The position numbers were made by a program, and so were the translations under genes. The notes beneath the pieces were generated by a model. The model searched no databases. It was not told where the DNA came from and saw only the letters and a program-made list of their open reading frames with translations. Positions 1 through 11,849 of a stretch of DNA of 64,000 nt are shown piece after piece (positions within the stretch are counted from its first letter, which is position 1; every line of letters starts with the position of its first letter). Location: positions 36,295,078 to 36,359,077 of the forward strand of contig CM055095.1 of the NCBI GenBank assembly GCA_029204225.1. Direction: 5' to 3'. This DNA is from Diphasiastrum complanatum. Lineage: Eukaryota > Streptophyta > Lycopodiopsida > Lycopodiales > Lycopodiaceae.

Positions 1-1494
1 GATGCATTGATCACCAACAATACTTGGGAGCTTGTGGATCCTCCTTCCAACAAGCATGTGATTGGTTGCAAGTGGGTATTTCGGATCAAGTTCAATCATG
101 ATGGCACCATCAACAAGCATAAAGCAAGATTATGTGCCAAAGGATTTGCTCAAATCCATGGTCTTGATTATGAGGAGACCTTTGCACCCGTTGCAAAGAT
201 GGTGACAATAAGAATTCTTATTTCTCTTGCTTGTTTTTTCAAGTGGAAGGTGTTCCAATTAGATGTATCCAATGCTTTTCTAAATGGTTATCTTGAGGAG
301 GAGATCTATATGGAACAACCTCAAGGATTCATCAAGGATGAGTCCAAAGTGTGCTTGCTCTCCAAAAGTCTTTATGGACTCAAGCAAGCACCAAGATCAT
401 GGTATTCAAGACTTAACTCTTTTCTTATCTCACTAGGATTTACTCTTAGTGACTATGATCCTTCCATGTATCTAAAGTTTGTTGATAGCAATATTGTCAT
501 TCTTCTAATTTATGTTGATGACATTATTCTTTGTGGAAGTTGTATCAAGCTAGTTGATGAAACCAAGCTAGCACTTGGATGTGAGTTTAAAATGCAAGAT
601 CTAGGAGAGATACATTACATCCTAGGCCTAGAAATTGATTTTTATGAAAATCATGTCTTTATATGCCAATCTAGATATGCTCACTCTATGTTGGAAAAAT
701 TCCATATGGAAAATTCTAAGAGCATAGATACTCCAATGGAGCAAATTGTAAAAGATCCTAACAAAGGTGATGAAAGATCCTTTGAGGACATCACACTTTT
801 TAGGAGTCTTGTAGGCTCCTTGATTTGGCTTACCATTACTAGGCCCGATTTTAGTTTTTGTGTGCACAAATTGAGTCAATTTATGCAAGAACCTAAGATC
901 CATCATTGGAAGATGGCCAAGAGGATTCTAAAATATGTATCTTCATCTTGTGATTATGGTCTACTCTATAAAAGTGAAGATCTATCCATTATTGGCTACT
1001 CGGATTCGGACTTTGCAAGTGACAAGATGGATCGAAAGTCTATTAGTGCATACACTATCTTTCTTGGAGGCAATCTAATATCTTGGCTTTCCAAAAAGCA
1101 AGATACTATATCTCTCTCTTCATGTGAGGCCGAGTACAAAGCACTCACTACAACTACCAAAGAAGTGCTTTGGATCAAGAGGTTATTAATGGAACTAAAG
1201 TGCATCAAGGAGGATGATCTACCAATGATCAAGTGTGATAACATCTCGGCCCAAGCTCTTGCCAATAATCCCATATTTCATGCAAGAAGCAAGCACATAG
1301 AAGTGGCACACCATTTTGTGAGAGAAAAGCTTATTGGAAGAGAAATCTATTTGGAGCATGTCAACTCATCCTCTTGTATTGTCGATCTACTCACCAAGCC
1401 TTTGAGCAAAAGTGCTTTCATCAAGCATAGATCTAATCTTGGAGTTATATCAAGATCAATGCTCAAATCTTCATAGATAATTTTTTAGGAGGAG
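1..1494 (+). mobile_element. Ty1/copia internal region, RT-RNase H part (5' part outside window)
   Basis: An open frame from 7 to 1476 encodes the C-terminal half of a copia polyprotein. The RVT_2-type reverse transcriptase starts near KWVFRIKFNHDGT, passes FAPVAKM and FQLDVSNAFLNG, and has the catalytic motif YVDD at about residues 168-171. The RNase H part follows (YSDSDFASD, SSCEAEY, RSKHIEVAHHFVRE) and ends near LTKPLS before the stop at 1476. No internal stop is seen. A purine-rich tract (about 1487-1494) lies directly before the LTR at 1495, as expected for the polypurine tract. Gag, protease and integrase would lie upstream of the window. Copia identity is secure; activity is not known. 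Confidence 0.93.
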
Positions 1495-2231
1495 TGTGAA
1501 GAATTGAAAAAGATTATCTATGTTAGATATAGGGGTCTTATGTTTTTTACATCAAGCATCTAGGTGTAGGATGTTGATAGGAATAAATTTGGCATAGATG
1601 GCAAATTATGCATTTCCACTTGTAATGCCACTATTGAGCCAAAATAGAGTAAGAGGCTAAACACTTGCTAATTAGAGTGTAGACAAGTGTAAAGTTTTTG
1701 TTTGATGAATTCCAAGAGGTCCAATAGGATATAGAGGTGGAACCTTGTGAGGTCCAATAGGAAATTGAGGTGTGCTTGAATATAGTCCAATAGAATTAAG
1801 AGGTGCATAGATCAATGATCCAATAGGATCAAGAGGTGACAAAATGTGGTCCAATCATAGTTAAGCATAGTGGTAGCTCGTGGACCTACTAGTATCATTG
1901 TACTCCTCATTTTGAAGTCAATTGATTTGGTGATTTCATGGATTTTGTGAGTTATTGGATTTCTAGCTTTCTCTCTCTACCCGAGAGCTCTTGATGCATT
2001 TTCTCTCTCTACCCGAGAAGAGCAACTTGTTTTTACTTAGATTATTTTTTGAATACTTCCCACACGTGTGAGTGAGAGTTGGAAGTGATTGAATGCATGT
2101 AGTAGTGTGTTTTTGCCATAGGATTCAAGATTGATCTTGAATCTCAATCTAGTCTTGATCTTGGTGCATCAACACACCTTAGGAGATCACAAGTACATGT
2201 AGTGGACAGTCCACACGTGTGAAATTCAACA
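1495..2231 (+). repeat. Copia LTR shared between two internal regions
   Basis: It begins TGTGAAGAATT right after a purine tract and ends TTCAACA. It is followed at once by TGGTATCAGAG, the initiator-tRNA-Met primer binding site. So it acts as 3' LTR of the RT region on its left and as 5' LTR of the leader and gag on its right. It is clearly related along its length to the LTRs at 54826-55616 and 58992-59814. It contains CACACGTGTG-type palindromes with the CACGTG G-box core, for example near 2052. Confidence 0.85.
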
Positions 2232-3012
2232 TGGTATCAGAGTCTACCTAAGGTTACCATGAATTTTGATCCATCTAAGTGAAAAAATTTTCATCAATCT
2301 TGAGCCAGAACTTGTCAAGGCCCATTTTCCTAGCTATCTTGTTCAATCTTGGATCAAAAGAGATCAAAAGGACATTGATTGGATCTGACCAGTACTGTAC
2401 GGAATCAGGTGCTCAGACACGTGTGAGGAACATCCAATTTCAGTTTGGAAGTTCTCTCTCATGTTTGATCCATTTATCTTGCTTGATAGCTTGTTTTGAA
2501 GCTATTTTTGTCTAGTTTCTGTTGCAATCAGTTTCATTCCATTTGGTTGAGCCAATCAAAAGTTATAAGCTTTTGAAGAGGGTTAGGTAGGGCACCTAGA
2601 CCTGGGTGGACACATTTGGTTTGGTCAAGAGATTGCTTGGTTGATCCAAAATCACAGTTGTATGCTTGCCAATCTCATCTATATGTGATCTAGGCATTGT
2701 TTTGAGATCTTAGCCATTTTGTTTCATGCAATATCATTGTATTTGAGTCAAATTTGGTTTCTTAGTGTATTTCACACGTGCTAAGAGTGTTAGATCCTAA
2801 CTTTGCCTATACTCCATCATTTGATGTGAAATAGATCTTGTTTTAGAGAGATTTGAGTAACTAGTGAGAATCAATTCACAAATTGTTGTAAGATCTTTCA
2901 TAGGAGGAGATAGTACTCAATTATCGGATCCTATTGAAAGTGTGTAACAACATTTATTGTTCATCATTTGAGTTTTCCTCACTTCAAATGTCTTCAATGG
3001 GTTCATCCTTGT
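2232..3012 (+). mobile_element. Copia 5' leader with primer binding site
   Basis: TGGTATCAGAGTCTACC at 2232 matches the initiator-tRNA-Met primer binding site of copia elements. The roughly 700 bp after it carry no convincing coding sequence but match the leader of the full-length element at 55617-56336 for long stretches (for instance around the words giving 'gttaggtagggcacctagacc'). This shows that a second element copy begins here. Confidence 0.8.
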
Positions 3013-3327
3013 TGGAACCAAGTGAAAGATTGACCACTTCAAATTATTCAATTTGGAAAATGAGGATGGAGTCCATCTTGATCCTTCAAGACGTGATTGA
3101 CATAGTTCTTGTCCTTGAAGAAGAACCACAAGTTCTTCAAGAGGTTCAAAAATACAAAAAGAGAGCTAGGATGGCTCTCCACTACATTAAGATGAATGTC
3201 TCTAATAAGATATTGAGAGAGATAGGTACTTGTACAATAGCCAAAGAAGCTTGGGATTGTCTCAAGACTATCTATGAGGCTAAGAATACCTCTAGGCTTC
3301 TCACTCTTAGGAATCAAATCTTTCAAA
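2985..3327 (+). pseudogene. Copia gag, N-terminal third, truncated at an inversion junction
   Basis: The frame starting near MSSMGSSLLEPSERL encodes the copia gag N-terminus: SNYSIWKMRMESIL, then a segment related to UBN2-type gag (MALHYIKMNV, EAWDCLKTIYEAKN). Gag similarity stops at LRNQIFQ near 3327. From there the + strand runs into the reverse complement of the rest of the same gag. The open frame to 3419 is therefore chimeric at its end. Confidence 0.85.
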
Positions 3328-4065
3328 TCTTGAGCTTGCATGATGAAGCATTAGAGGAATCATCTTCCTCCTCATCTTTGTCTTTGGATTTGACTTTGTC
3401 CTTGCTTGAGGATTGTTGATGTTGGTTCTTGCTCCTCTCTTTGTGCTTATCCTTGGCAAAGAGAGCTTTGCCATCATTATGAGTGAGAGAAATCTTGTCC
3501 ATCCTCAAGAGCTTGTACTCTTGTCTTGATTCTTCTGAAATTAGCACACTTTGGAGAGCCTCCAGACTTGGTAGCTCCTCCTTAATGGCATAGGATTGGA
3601 CAAGATTATCAAATTCACTTCTCAAGCCATTGAGAATGACTTGAACTAGCTCATTTTGATTGATGGAATCACCAATACAAGCAAGCTCTCTATGAATATC
3701 TTTTACTCTCAAAACATAACTAGATGCACTCTCATCACTCTTTTGGCTACTTTGAAAGATTTGATTCCTAAGAGTGAGAAGCCTAGAGGTATTCTTAGCC
3801 TCATAGATAGTCTTGAGACAATCCCAAGCTTCTTTGGCTATTGTACAAGTACCTATCTCTCTCAATATCTTATTAGAGACATTCATCTTAATGTAGTGGA
3901 GAGCCATCCTAGCTCTCTTTTTGTATTTTTGAACCTCTTGAAGAACTTGTGGTTCTTCTTCAAGGACAAGAACTATGTCAATCACGTCTTGAAGGATCAA
4001 GATGGACTCCATCCTCATTTTCCAAATTGAATAATTTGAAGTGGTCAATCTTTCACTTGGTTCCA
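3013..4065. repeat. Perfect inverted duplication of gag (315-bp arms, 423-bp spacer)
   Basis: The left arm, 3013-3327, and the right arm, 3751-4065, read as exact reverse complements everywhere I compared them, and their translations are identical. The spacer 3328-3750 holds the remainder of the minus-strand gag. A transcript across it would fold into a hairpin of about 315 bp. Identical arms suggest a young rearrangement, such as a strand switch during reverse transcription, or gene conversion between the arms. Confidence 0.9.
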
Positions 4066-4066
4066 C
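3323..4066 (-). CDS. Copia gag open frame, minus strand
   Basis: A 247-residue open frame reads from MEPSERLTTSNYSIWK to a lysine/acidic-rich tail (KDKVKSKDKDEEEDD). It matches the gag of the element at 56337 in order and length, up to just before the CCHC knuckle. No stop interrupts it. The rest of the element is not in continuity: the sequence to its right (4066-4088) is short unexplained DNA, then an LTR scrap. Confidence 0.85.
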   Translation of the reverse strand: MEPSERLTTSNYSIWKMRMESILILQDVIDIVLVLEEEPQVLQEVQKYKKRARMALHYIKMNVSNKILREIGTCTIAKEAWDCLKTIYEAKNTSRLLTLRNQIFQSSQKSDESASSYVLRVKDIHRELACIGDSINQNELVQVILNGLRSEFDNLVQSYAIKEELPSLEALQSVLISEESRQEYKLLRMDKISLTHNDGKALFAKDKHKERSKNQHQQSSSKDKVKSKDKDEEEDDSSNASSCKLKI

Positions 4067-4088
4067 ACACTAGAGAAATCTCACTAGA

Positions 4089-4157
4089 TTGGTGCATCTA
4101 CACACCTTAGGAGATCACAAGTACATGTAGTGGACAGTCCACACGTGTGAAATTCAA
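4089..4157 (+). repeat. 69-bp 3' end of a copia LTR
   Basis: The stretch from TTGGTGCATCTACACACC to GTGTGAAATTCAA matches the last about 70 bp of the LTR at 1495-2231. It stops where the minus-strand pol of another copia family begins, marking another chimeric junction. Confidence 0.8.
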
Positions 4158-5808
4158 TAGTGTACTCTCCACCACTATTACTCCTTAAAGCTTTTAACTT
4201 GAAAGGAAACTGCTTCTCTACATAAGCTTTAAAAGTAAGAAAAACATCATAGACCATGGCTTTTGAAGACAACATATAGATCCAAGAATGTCTTGTATAA
4301 TCATCTACAAAAGAGACAAAGCAGTTGGCTCCTCCTTTGCACTTAGTTGATGAGAAATGAACATCTGAGTGTACAAGTTCAAATGGTTGCTTTGTCTTGA
4401 TACTTGATCTAGGAAAAGGCCTTCTGTGTGACTTTGCTAGCACACAAGCTTCACAAGGTAGAAGCTCCTTTGATAGTGTATTTGGTAGACCAACAACTTT
4501 TCCTTCTTTGACCATAGATTGCATGGCTTTAAAATTGGAATGACCCAATCTCTTGTGCCACAGATCCTCCTGTAGAACCTTGGTCTCATAAGCAATATCT
4601 GAATGCTAGCACTCTCCCTAGAATCTAGTTTGTACAACTTACCAATTCTAGATCCTCTAGCAATAACTTCATTTTCTCTTGAGATTATAAACTTGTCAAC
4701 TTGAAACTTGACATCCAATCCACTATCAAACAACTGTCCTACACTAATGAGATTCTTGGTCAATCTAGGTACATACAGTACATCATGTAAGCAAAAAGAT
4801 TTTGATGATGATGCATGCAAAGGAATGCTACCTATGTCTTCAATCCTACACTCTACATCATTAGCAGTATAGATTGAATTTTTGCACCTAGATATGGCAT
4901 GAGATTAGTGTAAGAGTTCCTAGAACTAGACATATGGGAACTAGCCCCACTATCTATCCACCAGACTTCTTCATTCTTAAAAGGAAAAGATGAAAAAGTA
5001 GACATCATTAATGAATCCTCTCTTTCACTCTCTACATCCTCACACTCATCCTCATTAGTAAGGTTAGCTTGCTTAGATTGGTTCTTCTTCTTGAAACAGT
5101 TTGATGCATAGTGTCCTTTCTTGCCACAGAAAAACACTTGATCTTTCACAGTTTCTTCTTGCCACTAGATGTCGCACCTTGTGAGGACTGATCCTCACCA
5201 CCTTCTTTGGCTTTGTCCTTCTTGAAGTGTTGTTGTCCTTTGCCCTTGCCTCTTGACTTGTCTCTGATGAAGAGTGCTTTGTCATATCCACCATCTTTCA
5301 ATGAAAGTCTGTTGATCCTCAGCATCTTATTCTCTTGCCTGCTTTCGTCAACAATGAGAACACCTTGCAGTGTCTCCAAGGATGGAAGATCCTCCCTGAC
5401 AACATAAGTCTGCACAATATTGTCATACCAATCTCTAAGTCCATTTAGGACTACTTGAGCAAGTTCAGTGTTCTTAAGAGCATCACTAATACCAGCTAAC
5501 TCTTGATGAAGATCCTTAACTCTCATGACATATGATGAAGCACTCTCATCTACTCTCTGATAACTTAGAAATATTTGGTTTCAAAGTGTAATCAATCTAG
5601 AAGTATTTTTGATGTCATATATTGTTTTTAGAGTATCCCAAGCTTCCTTGGCAGTGGTGCATGTACTGATCTCTCTTAACACTTCATTGGTAACATTCAT
5701 TTTTATAAAATGAAGGGTAATTTTGGTTCTTTTGTGGAATGCTGCAGCTTCATTAGGTGCAGCAGGTTCTTCTTCAGGTCCACTCACAATATCTATTACA
5801 TCCTGTAG
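4158..5808 (-). mobile_element. Copia gag-protease-integrase fragment, minus strand
   Basis: Read on the minus strand from 5808 leftwards. Gag comes first (LQDVIDIVSG, ITLHFIKMNV, then 5526-5146 VKDLHQELAGISD). A knuckle follows in which the first cysteine is replaced (VFFCGKKGHYASNC), then protease WWIDSGASSHM, a pre-integrase segment (NLISVGQL) and integrase zinc-finger/core pieces (CEACVLAK, HSDV, FVDDYTR). It ends at NSGGEY before the catalytic Glu region. Frame changes near 5530-5580, 5150, 4850 and 4560 show that it is dead. Confidence 0.88.
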
Positions 5809-7200
5809 TTGAGTGAAAGTAACAAATTGGACGGGATTTCCAACTATGCAGTGTGGAAATTCAAAATAAAAAACATACTGATGGAAAAGGACGTGGGGAT
5901 GTTCACAGGTGATGAGAGAAGGCCGCCAAATGATGTGAACATCAAAGTGTTCGACAAGGTGGTGAGAAAAGCTTTGACCTTCATTAACTTGTCAGTGAAG
6001 GATCACATCATTACCCACATTTGTGATGATATTACACCCATACAGGCATAGGATGTGCTAAAAGAGCAGTTCGAGATGTCAAATCCGTCAAGAATCATGT
6101 TTTTGAAGTCAAAACTGAATAGTGCCCGCATGGAGCAAGGAGAGCACATTCAGACTTATATGACTAGAATCAAGACAATGAGGGATGAACTGCACTCTAT
6201 TGGTGAGTGCATACGTGATGTGGAGCTAGTGCACAATGCATTGTGTGGCATTGCAGAACCCTATCAAATGTTTGTGAGTGGAATAATATCAAGAAAAAGA
6301 TTACCAATCTTTGACGAGCTCATAGGAATCTTGATGCAGGAAGAGCAACGACAAGAAATGGTGAAAGCTAGACATCAAAATATTGACGATCAGGCACTTG
6401 CGACACACCAAAAACAAGGCAAGGGCACGGGCAAGAAGAAGTCTAAACAAAAATTTGCCAAGACTCAGGAGGATGAGGGATCTTCCAGCAAGACCAAGAA
6501 GAAAGACAAGTGCTTCCATTGTGGTAAAAAGAGGCATCAAAAGAGTGAATGTCAGAAATTCCTGGCAGAACAAGACAAGGAAAAACCAAAGCAAGCAAGT
6601 AACCTTGTCGATGAGAGTGAGATTGAAGACTCTAGTATCTTCATATTAGCATTATCATCTAATCAAGATGATCAAGTGTGGTATATTGACTTGGGAGCCA
6701 CAAGACACATGACATGTAACAAAGATTGGTTTAGTAGCTTGAAAGTGTTGGACAATGGAACGTCCATTTCACAAGCAAATGGTGATGTGTGCAAGATCAA
6801 GGGAATAGGCACCGTTTCAATCCATATACCTGATGGCAAAAGCAGAATGATCAGGGAGGTACTTTACGTACCAAGTTTGAAGAAAAATCTACTTTCTGTT
6901 GGAGTCATTACTGATCAAAAGTTGAAAGTAGAATTTGCCCATGATTCTTGCTTTGTGAAGGATGTGAACCAAAAGTTCAAAGTTATTGTGGATGCTATAA
7001 GAGAGCCAAACACTAAATTGTACAGGTTGAATGCTACAATCAAGGGGCAACATGGACTTGTCTCATCCATTCCATTGAAAATTGAATTGTGGCATAAGAG
7101 GCTTGGTCACTTGAACTTAGGAAGCCTCAGTTTGATGAGAAAATTGGAAATGGTGAGAGGATTGCCTACGATAGAAGCTCACTTGTGTGCAAAACGTACA
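5809..7200 (+). mobile_element. Copia gag-protease-preintegrase fragment, plus strand, second family
   Basis: The gag begins ESNKLDGISNYAVWKFKIK. A TAG at 6049-6051 breaks it, and it continues in the 6055-7311 frame. It has a complete CCHC knuckle (CFHCGKKRHQKSEC), a protease motif changed from DSGA to DLGA (YIDLGATRHM), a pre-integrase segment (NLLSVGVITDQ) and LWHKRLGHLN. Copia similarity fades after about 7195. The altered protease and the stop argue against function. It lies head-to-head with the minus-strand gag that ends at 5808. Confidence 0.87.
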
Positions 7201-7949
7201 AAAAGGACCAAGAGTGGATTCTTATCTGATCCTCAAGAGGGATTGGTTGTTAGATTACTTGATCTATCAATCTACTTGAGATTAAGATCAATTCTAGATA
7301 CAAAATCCTAACAAGAACAATCATTAATTGAAGGTAGGTGTACTTTCTAGTTTCACACATGTGAAACACTCTCTGAGTACGGACTCCAACCTAAAAATCA
7401 AGTACACATTGATAGCACCTCAAAACAATCAAAACAAATGTAGACAAATGAAGAGAATCACTCAAAATTGCTTCCAAAACCAAGATTGGTGTCTCACATT
7501 GATTATGGCCAAATAAGCCTCTATATATAAACTTTTGGATCTCGAGGTACTGATCATGCATCAGATCTCACATGTGTGAGGATTCCTTGTCACCATCATG
7601 CAATTTGACACTTGGATCAAAACTTTTCATTTTGGGCATTTTTGGTCTATTTTTCTACTATATGGAGATCTTCATGGAAATCTTCTAGAAGCAAAAACTC
7701 ACCTACTTCAGCTATTTCCGCACATGTGAGCTGTCCTCTACACATGGGATGTGACACCTATTCAAAATATTTTGCTCATGCAATCATTAGATTGGTGCCA
7801 TGTGTCATATCTCTAGAAAACTAGTTTTTGGCCATTTTAGCCACTAGAACTTGAATTAAATCATATGTACAACATATATATGATTATGGTACATGAAAAG
7901 TACACTAGTTTCACACGTGGGAACAGGCTCCACACATGTGTGTGTCTAT
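7201..7949. other. Non-coding stretch with several CACATGTG-type palindromes
   Basis: No gene is seen. CACATGTG and CACACGTGG-like words recur (about 7355, 7570, 7722, 7916, 7933), as they do in the copia LTRs elsewhere in the window. It may be decayed LTR or leader sequence of that family. Confidence 0.35.
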
Positions 7950-8955
7950 CCTATATACAAGATTTTTGGCCTCTAGATCATTTCCTGTGAGTATAGTGTC
8001 ATCAACATATAAAACTAAGATATTGATCTTTCCATCATTACATTTGTAGTACAATGATGGTTCATAAGAACTTACAACAAATCCAATGGAAATAAGATAG
8101 GAATGCAACCTAGAGTATCATGCTCTTGGTGCTTGCTTGAGTCCATAAAGACTCTTCTTCAAGAGACACACCTTGTCTTCTTCTCCATCTTTAATGAAGC
8201 CCTTGGGTTGGCACGTGTAGATTTCCTCTTCCAAAAATGCATTCAACAAAGCATTTGTCACATCAAGTTGGAAGAGCTCCCATTTGAAAAAAGTTGCAAG
8301 ACATATGATTAATCTAATGGTCACAAGCTTTGCAACAGGTGCAAAGGTTTCATCATAATCTATGCCTTTGACTTTCAAAAAACCTTTTGCTACAAGTCTA
8401 GCTTTGTACTTTTAAATGGAACCATCTTGATTATATTTCAATCTATATATCCATTTACAAGTAAGAGGCTTCTTTCCATAAGGTAAATCAACAAGTTTCC
8501 AAGTTTGATTTTCCATTAATGCATCAAACTCTACTTGCATAGCTTTCCTCCAATATTGAGACTTATTTGCTTTCTCAAAACTAGTTGGTTCTTCAAGCAT
8601 AGTAGTCAAGAAAGTATAAGAGTTGAGTAGTTGTGAATCTGCCCTTTGCTCCCCTTTGTCACTATAAGTGAGCCTTGATGGCTCAATCCTTGTCCTTGTT
8701 GATCTTCTTGGCACCCTTGGACTTGCAGTAGGTTCCACTTGGTCTTCATCTTCATGAAGCTCCTCCTCGGCCATAGCATGGTCTTTGACAAGTTGAGTGT
8801 TGTTGGAAGTCACCTTTCCTTTGGAGAGATTCATCAAAAAGTACATCTCTACTGGCAACAACTTTTTTGTAATAGGATCATATATCTTGTAAGCTTTCTT
8901 TCTTTCACTATAGCCAACAAAGATGTCTTTGAAAGAAGTGGCATCTATAAGTTAT
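7950..8955 (-). mobile_element. Copia integrase C-terminus and RT fragment, minus strand
   Basis: Minus-strand reading from 8955: a post-integrase segment (YSERKKAYKIYDP), then an Arg/Ser-rich linker (PRVPRRSTRTR), the RT N-terminus (WRKAMQVEFDALMENQTW, CKWIYRLKYNQDGSI), [24 protein letters not shown] and [10 protein letters not shown]. After a break near 8110 comes YVDDTILTGND. At least two frame breaks are present. It stops just after the YVDD region. Confidence 0.88.
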
Positions 8956-10020
8956 AAGCCAAAATGCATTGTAAACTACTTGAGTCCTTTTATTATTGGT
9001 CCATTGAAGCATAGATCTAATTCTATTTCACGTTTGTCTTATGAGTACAGTGCACCTTCCAAGGGTGTTTGACATTATACAATTAGATCTGAGTTTCTTT
9101 GCCAACTCAGCCATGCTTTATTGTTTCTGCTTGTAGGCCAATTCGCGACTTGTTGACCTTCTGATATTGGCATTCCTGGTAAATCTAGATTCTGGAACTC
9201 CTTCTCGGTTGATCATAAATGCTCCACAATGTAGTTTGGCAGCTCAATTCCTTCCCTTGATATGCATTAGGCACTTCCGACATTTGGAATCCGTTAGAAA
9301 AATCTTCACCAAAATCTTATAATACGCCCTCTATAACTAATACTAAGTTATGGCTTGATTCAATCAAACAAGACAAAGGGGCCATCAATTATTGGTTTAT
9401 GAAATTCACGGTTAGATATGTAGAAGAACTACTCCATCAAGGTAAAACACAAACAACTTGTAATAAAAAAAGAAGAAAGGCTTGAAAATCTTGGTTCATT
9501 TTACCAACCAAAGCTTTTCCAACACCTGCTCTCCCAACAGGCGTAGGATCCTTGCAACAACGTTTGATTTTTGTAGCAACCAGCAATGATTCTGCTCTTC
9601 TGTTGATGATCTAAAATCATAAAAGAATCTTGGGTTAGGAAGCTAGCAAATCACCAATCTTGCCAATGTAAAAAAACCAACATCTACACTATGAATGAGA
9701 TGTTAGGATACAACTGTAGGAGCTGCAATGGAGCAGAGGCTCTCTTAGGCCATTGTTTAGTAGTGTTTGTTGAGGGAATAGGCATTGGAGGCAGAAAGTC
9801 TAGTAAGGCATTTAATTTCGATAGTAGCATTTTTTCATAAGGTAGTCTCTAGAGCTACGACGGAGCCTGCAAAGGCTCCCTTTTGCCATTCATCACAATT
9901 TTTGGCTGAGAATATAGAATTGAAGCATCGATAGACCAGATGCTCCATCAGGCCATTTGATAGTAGAATGATTACAAGTAGTAATGCTTTTCCAATTTAA
10001 AGACACGAAAAGAAAACAAC
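8956..10020. other. About 1 kb with no recognised feature
   Basis: No open frame with recognisable motifs, no clear repeats and no LTR ends were seen. It separates the copia RT fragment from the unrecognised minus-strand gene. Confidence 0.4.
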
Positions 10021-10024
10021 TACC

Positions 10025-11635
10025 ATGCATAGCAAGTATGCACATGTCAGCAACAAGCATACCACATACTTCTTTTCGCTTTCAGCCTTATCTTCATGTT
10101 GTTTGGCTATCTTCAACTCTCGATCCAGCTGGACAATTTTTTGGCTGATCAGAGTGTTTTTGGATCCTAGATCAGAGATCTTCTACTCCATTTCCTTCTT
10201 CTTATCGAGCATAGACTGGATCACTTGCCCAAGGCTTGAAACCAACCCTAGAGCATCACCAGAATTGACGGTCGTGGCAGCAGCAGCAGGAGGAGGACCT
10301 GATGGTACTGTCCTTGGTTGGCGTGGAATAGGTGCCACGATCTCTTCTTCTTCAAAAATATCCTCCTCTTCAAACCCTTCAGGCACTGTGGCGTCGAACT
10401 GTTTTGGTGATTTTACAGCTATGTCGACCCGAAGTGTGGCTGGGCTACCTTGTGTGTGAGGTTGCTGGCTGGCATCTTCGACACCAACAGTAGATTCATG
10501 GATATGTCTAAATTCTCTTCCAGGGATTGGGGTTCAAAGGGCGCTGGGCTCTGGGGCATTTCAAAGATTTTGGTGGCCCCAAGGGGGTCGATATCATCGA
10601 ACATATCCATAAAGAACTGTGTGTTGGGTGAGGTGGCTTCGGTGTGCGGGGTTGAGGCGGCCTGGGCAGCTGTGATGGGAATGGATGGTCCAATGGTCAC
10701 AGACTGTCCTTGTATGGGAGCAGAGGCGAGGGAAGCATCAGAGGCTAGGGGGATGGGAAGTTCAGTGCCAACAGTAGCAGGGGGTGGAAGCGCAGCTAAC
10801 GAGAGGACGTCGTGACGCGGAAGGCGAGTCAGGAATTATGATCTCGCTGCATGGATGACGACGACTATGAGAGCTTGAGGCCTGATGAGATGATTTTGTC
10901 GGTGCTTCTTCGTAAACCGAAAGCACGAAATCTAGGTGAAAGCCATGGATTCTGTTTTTTAAGTGAGAAGTGGCTAAGAGGGACAATAAAGAGCCAACAG
11001 CAAACTGCTGCTTAGTATTGGCCTTAATAGCTCGTTTGAGCTCACCAGAAACAGTCTTGAACCAATTATATGGTTCAAGAGGGGCTTTGGCCAACTTAGT
11101 GTGGGACTCCACTATCCTGTGAAGGATTTGAAATGTGATGTGGTCTTTTCTAAGGTTGCCAACCATCAGGAAATTATTCAATAGCTAGGCAGCTGTGTGG
11201 ATGGAAGGCTCAGTGATGGCTTCCAGAAGGTAGCCATCATTGGTCCAGTGCAGATCATTGGTGAGGTCAATAAATGGCCTGATGGCATGTTTGGCGTGTT
11301 TGTGATTGGGTGAGGCCTGCGTACTAGATGATATTCGTATAGCTGCAAGTGCGACCTCAGTGACGCACACTTTGTGTGTGGCTCCCTAGAAAGTGATATA
11401 GAATTTGGATTTCTCTTCCTTTCACGTACTGAAGGCAAGAGTGATGAAATCCATATTGATACGACCCAAAAAGGCTCTCTCATGAATACCCATTGCAGTG
11501 AGTAGAGGCTCCGCAAGGGTCATCCACTGAGTGACCTTGCTTGTGCTAGGAAGAATCATGATATCCGTTGCAGATGGGACATCACGATGGATAGTATAGC
11601 GCGGAGACTGGGAAGTATCGGTAGAAGACATGATG
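10025..11635 (-). pseudogene. Unrecognised frameshifted gene with coiled-coil C-terminus
   Basis: Minus-strand frames chain into one likely protein of roughly 500 residues. It starts at MSSTDTSQSPRYTIHRD (about 11630) and continues through LTAMGIHERAF, PFIDLTNDLHWTNDG and ILHRIVESHTKLAKAPL. A Ser/Pro/Thr-rich middle (about 10400-10900) and an acidic stretch (EEEDIFEEEE) follow. The end looks like a heptad-type coiled coil (KISDLGSKNTLISQK). Frame changes near 11430, 10780 and 10400 and a TAG at about 11185 break it. The style resembles retrotransposon-associated proteins, but I do not recognise the family. Confidence 0.5.
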
Positions 11636-11849
11636 ATCAGAAAGGAATTATAAATGCGTGAAAGTGTATCAGAAGGCAATGCAGGAAATTTGGACGGCTT
11701 TGGTCGCAAAGAAAATTTGCAAGAGCTTCGCTAGCACAAGTGAGGAATGAATCAAATTCAGCCAACTTATAGGTGAATTTGGTGGGTCCATTACTCTGAA
11801 TAGTAGTTTGGCTGATTGGTTTTGAACAAAAAGCCGAGTCCATAACTAG

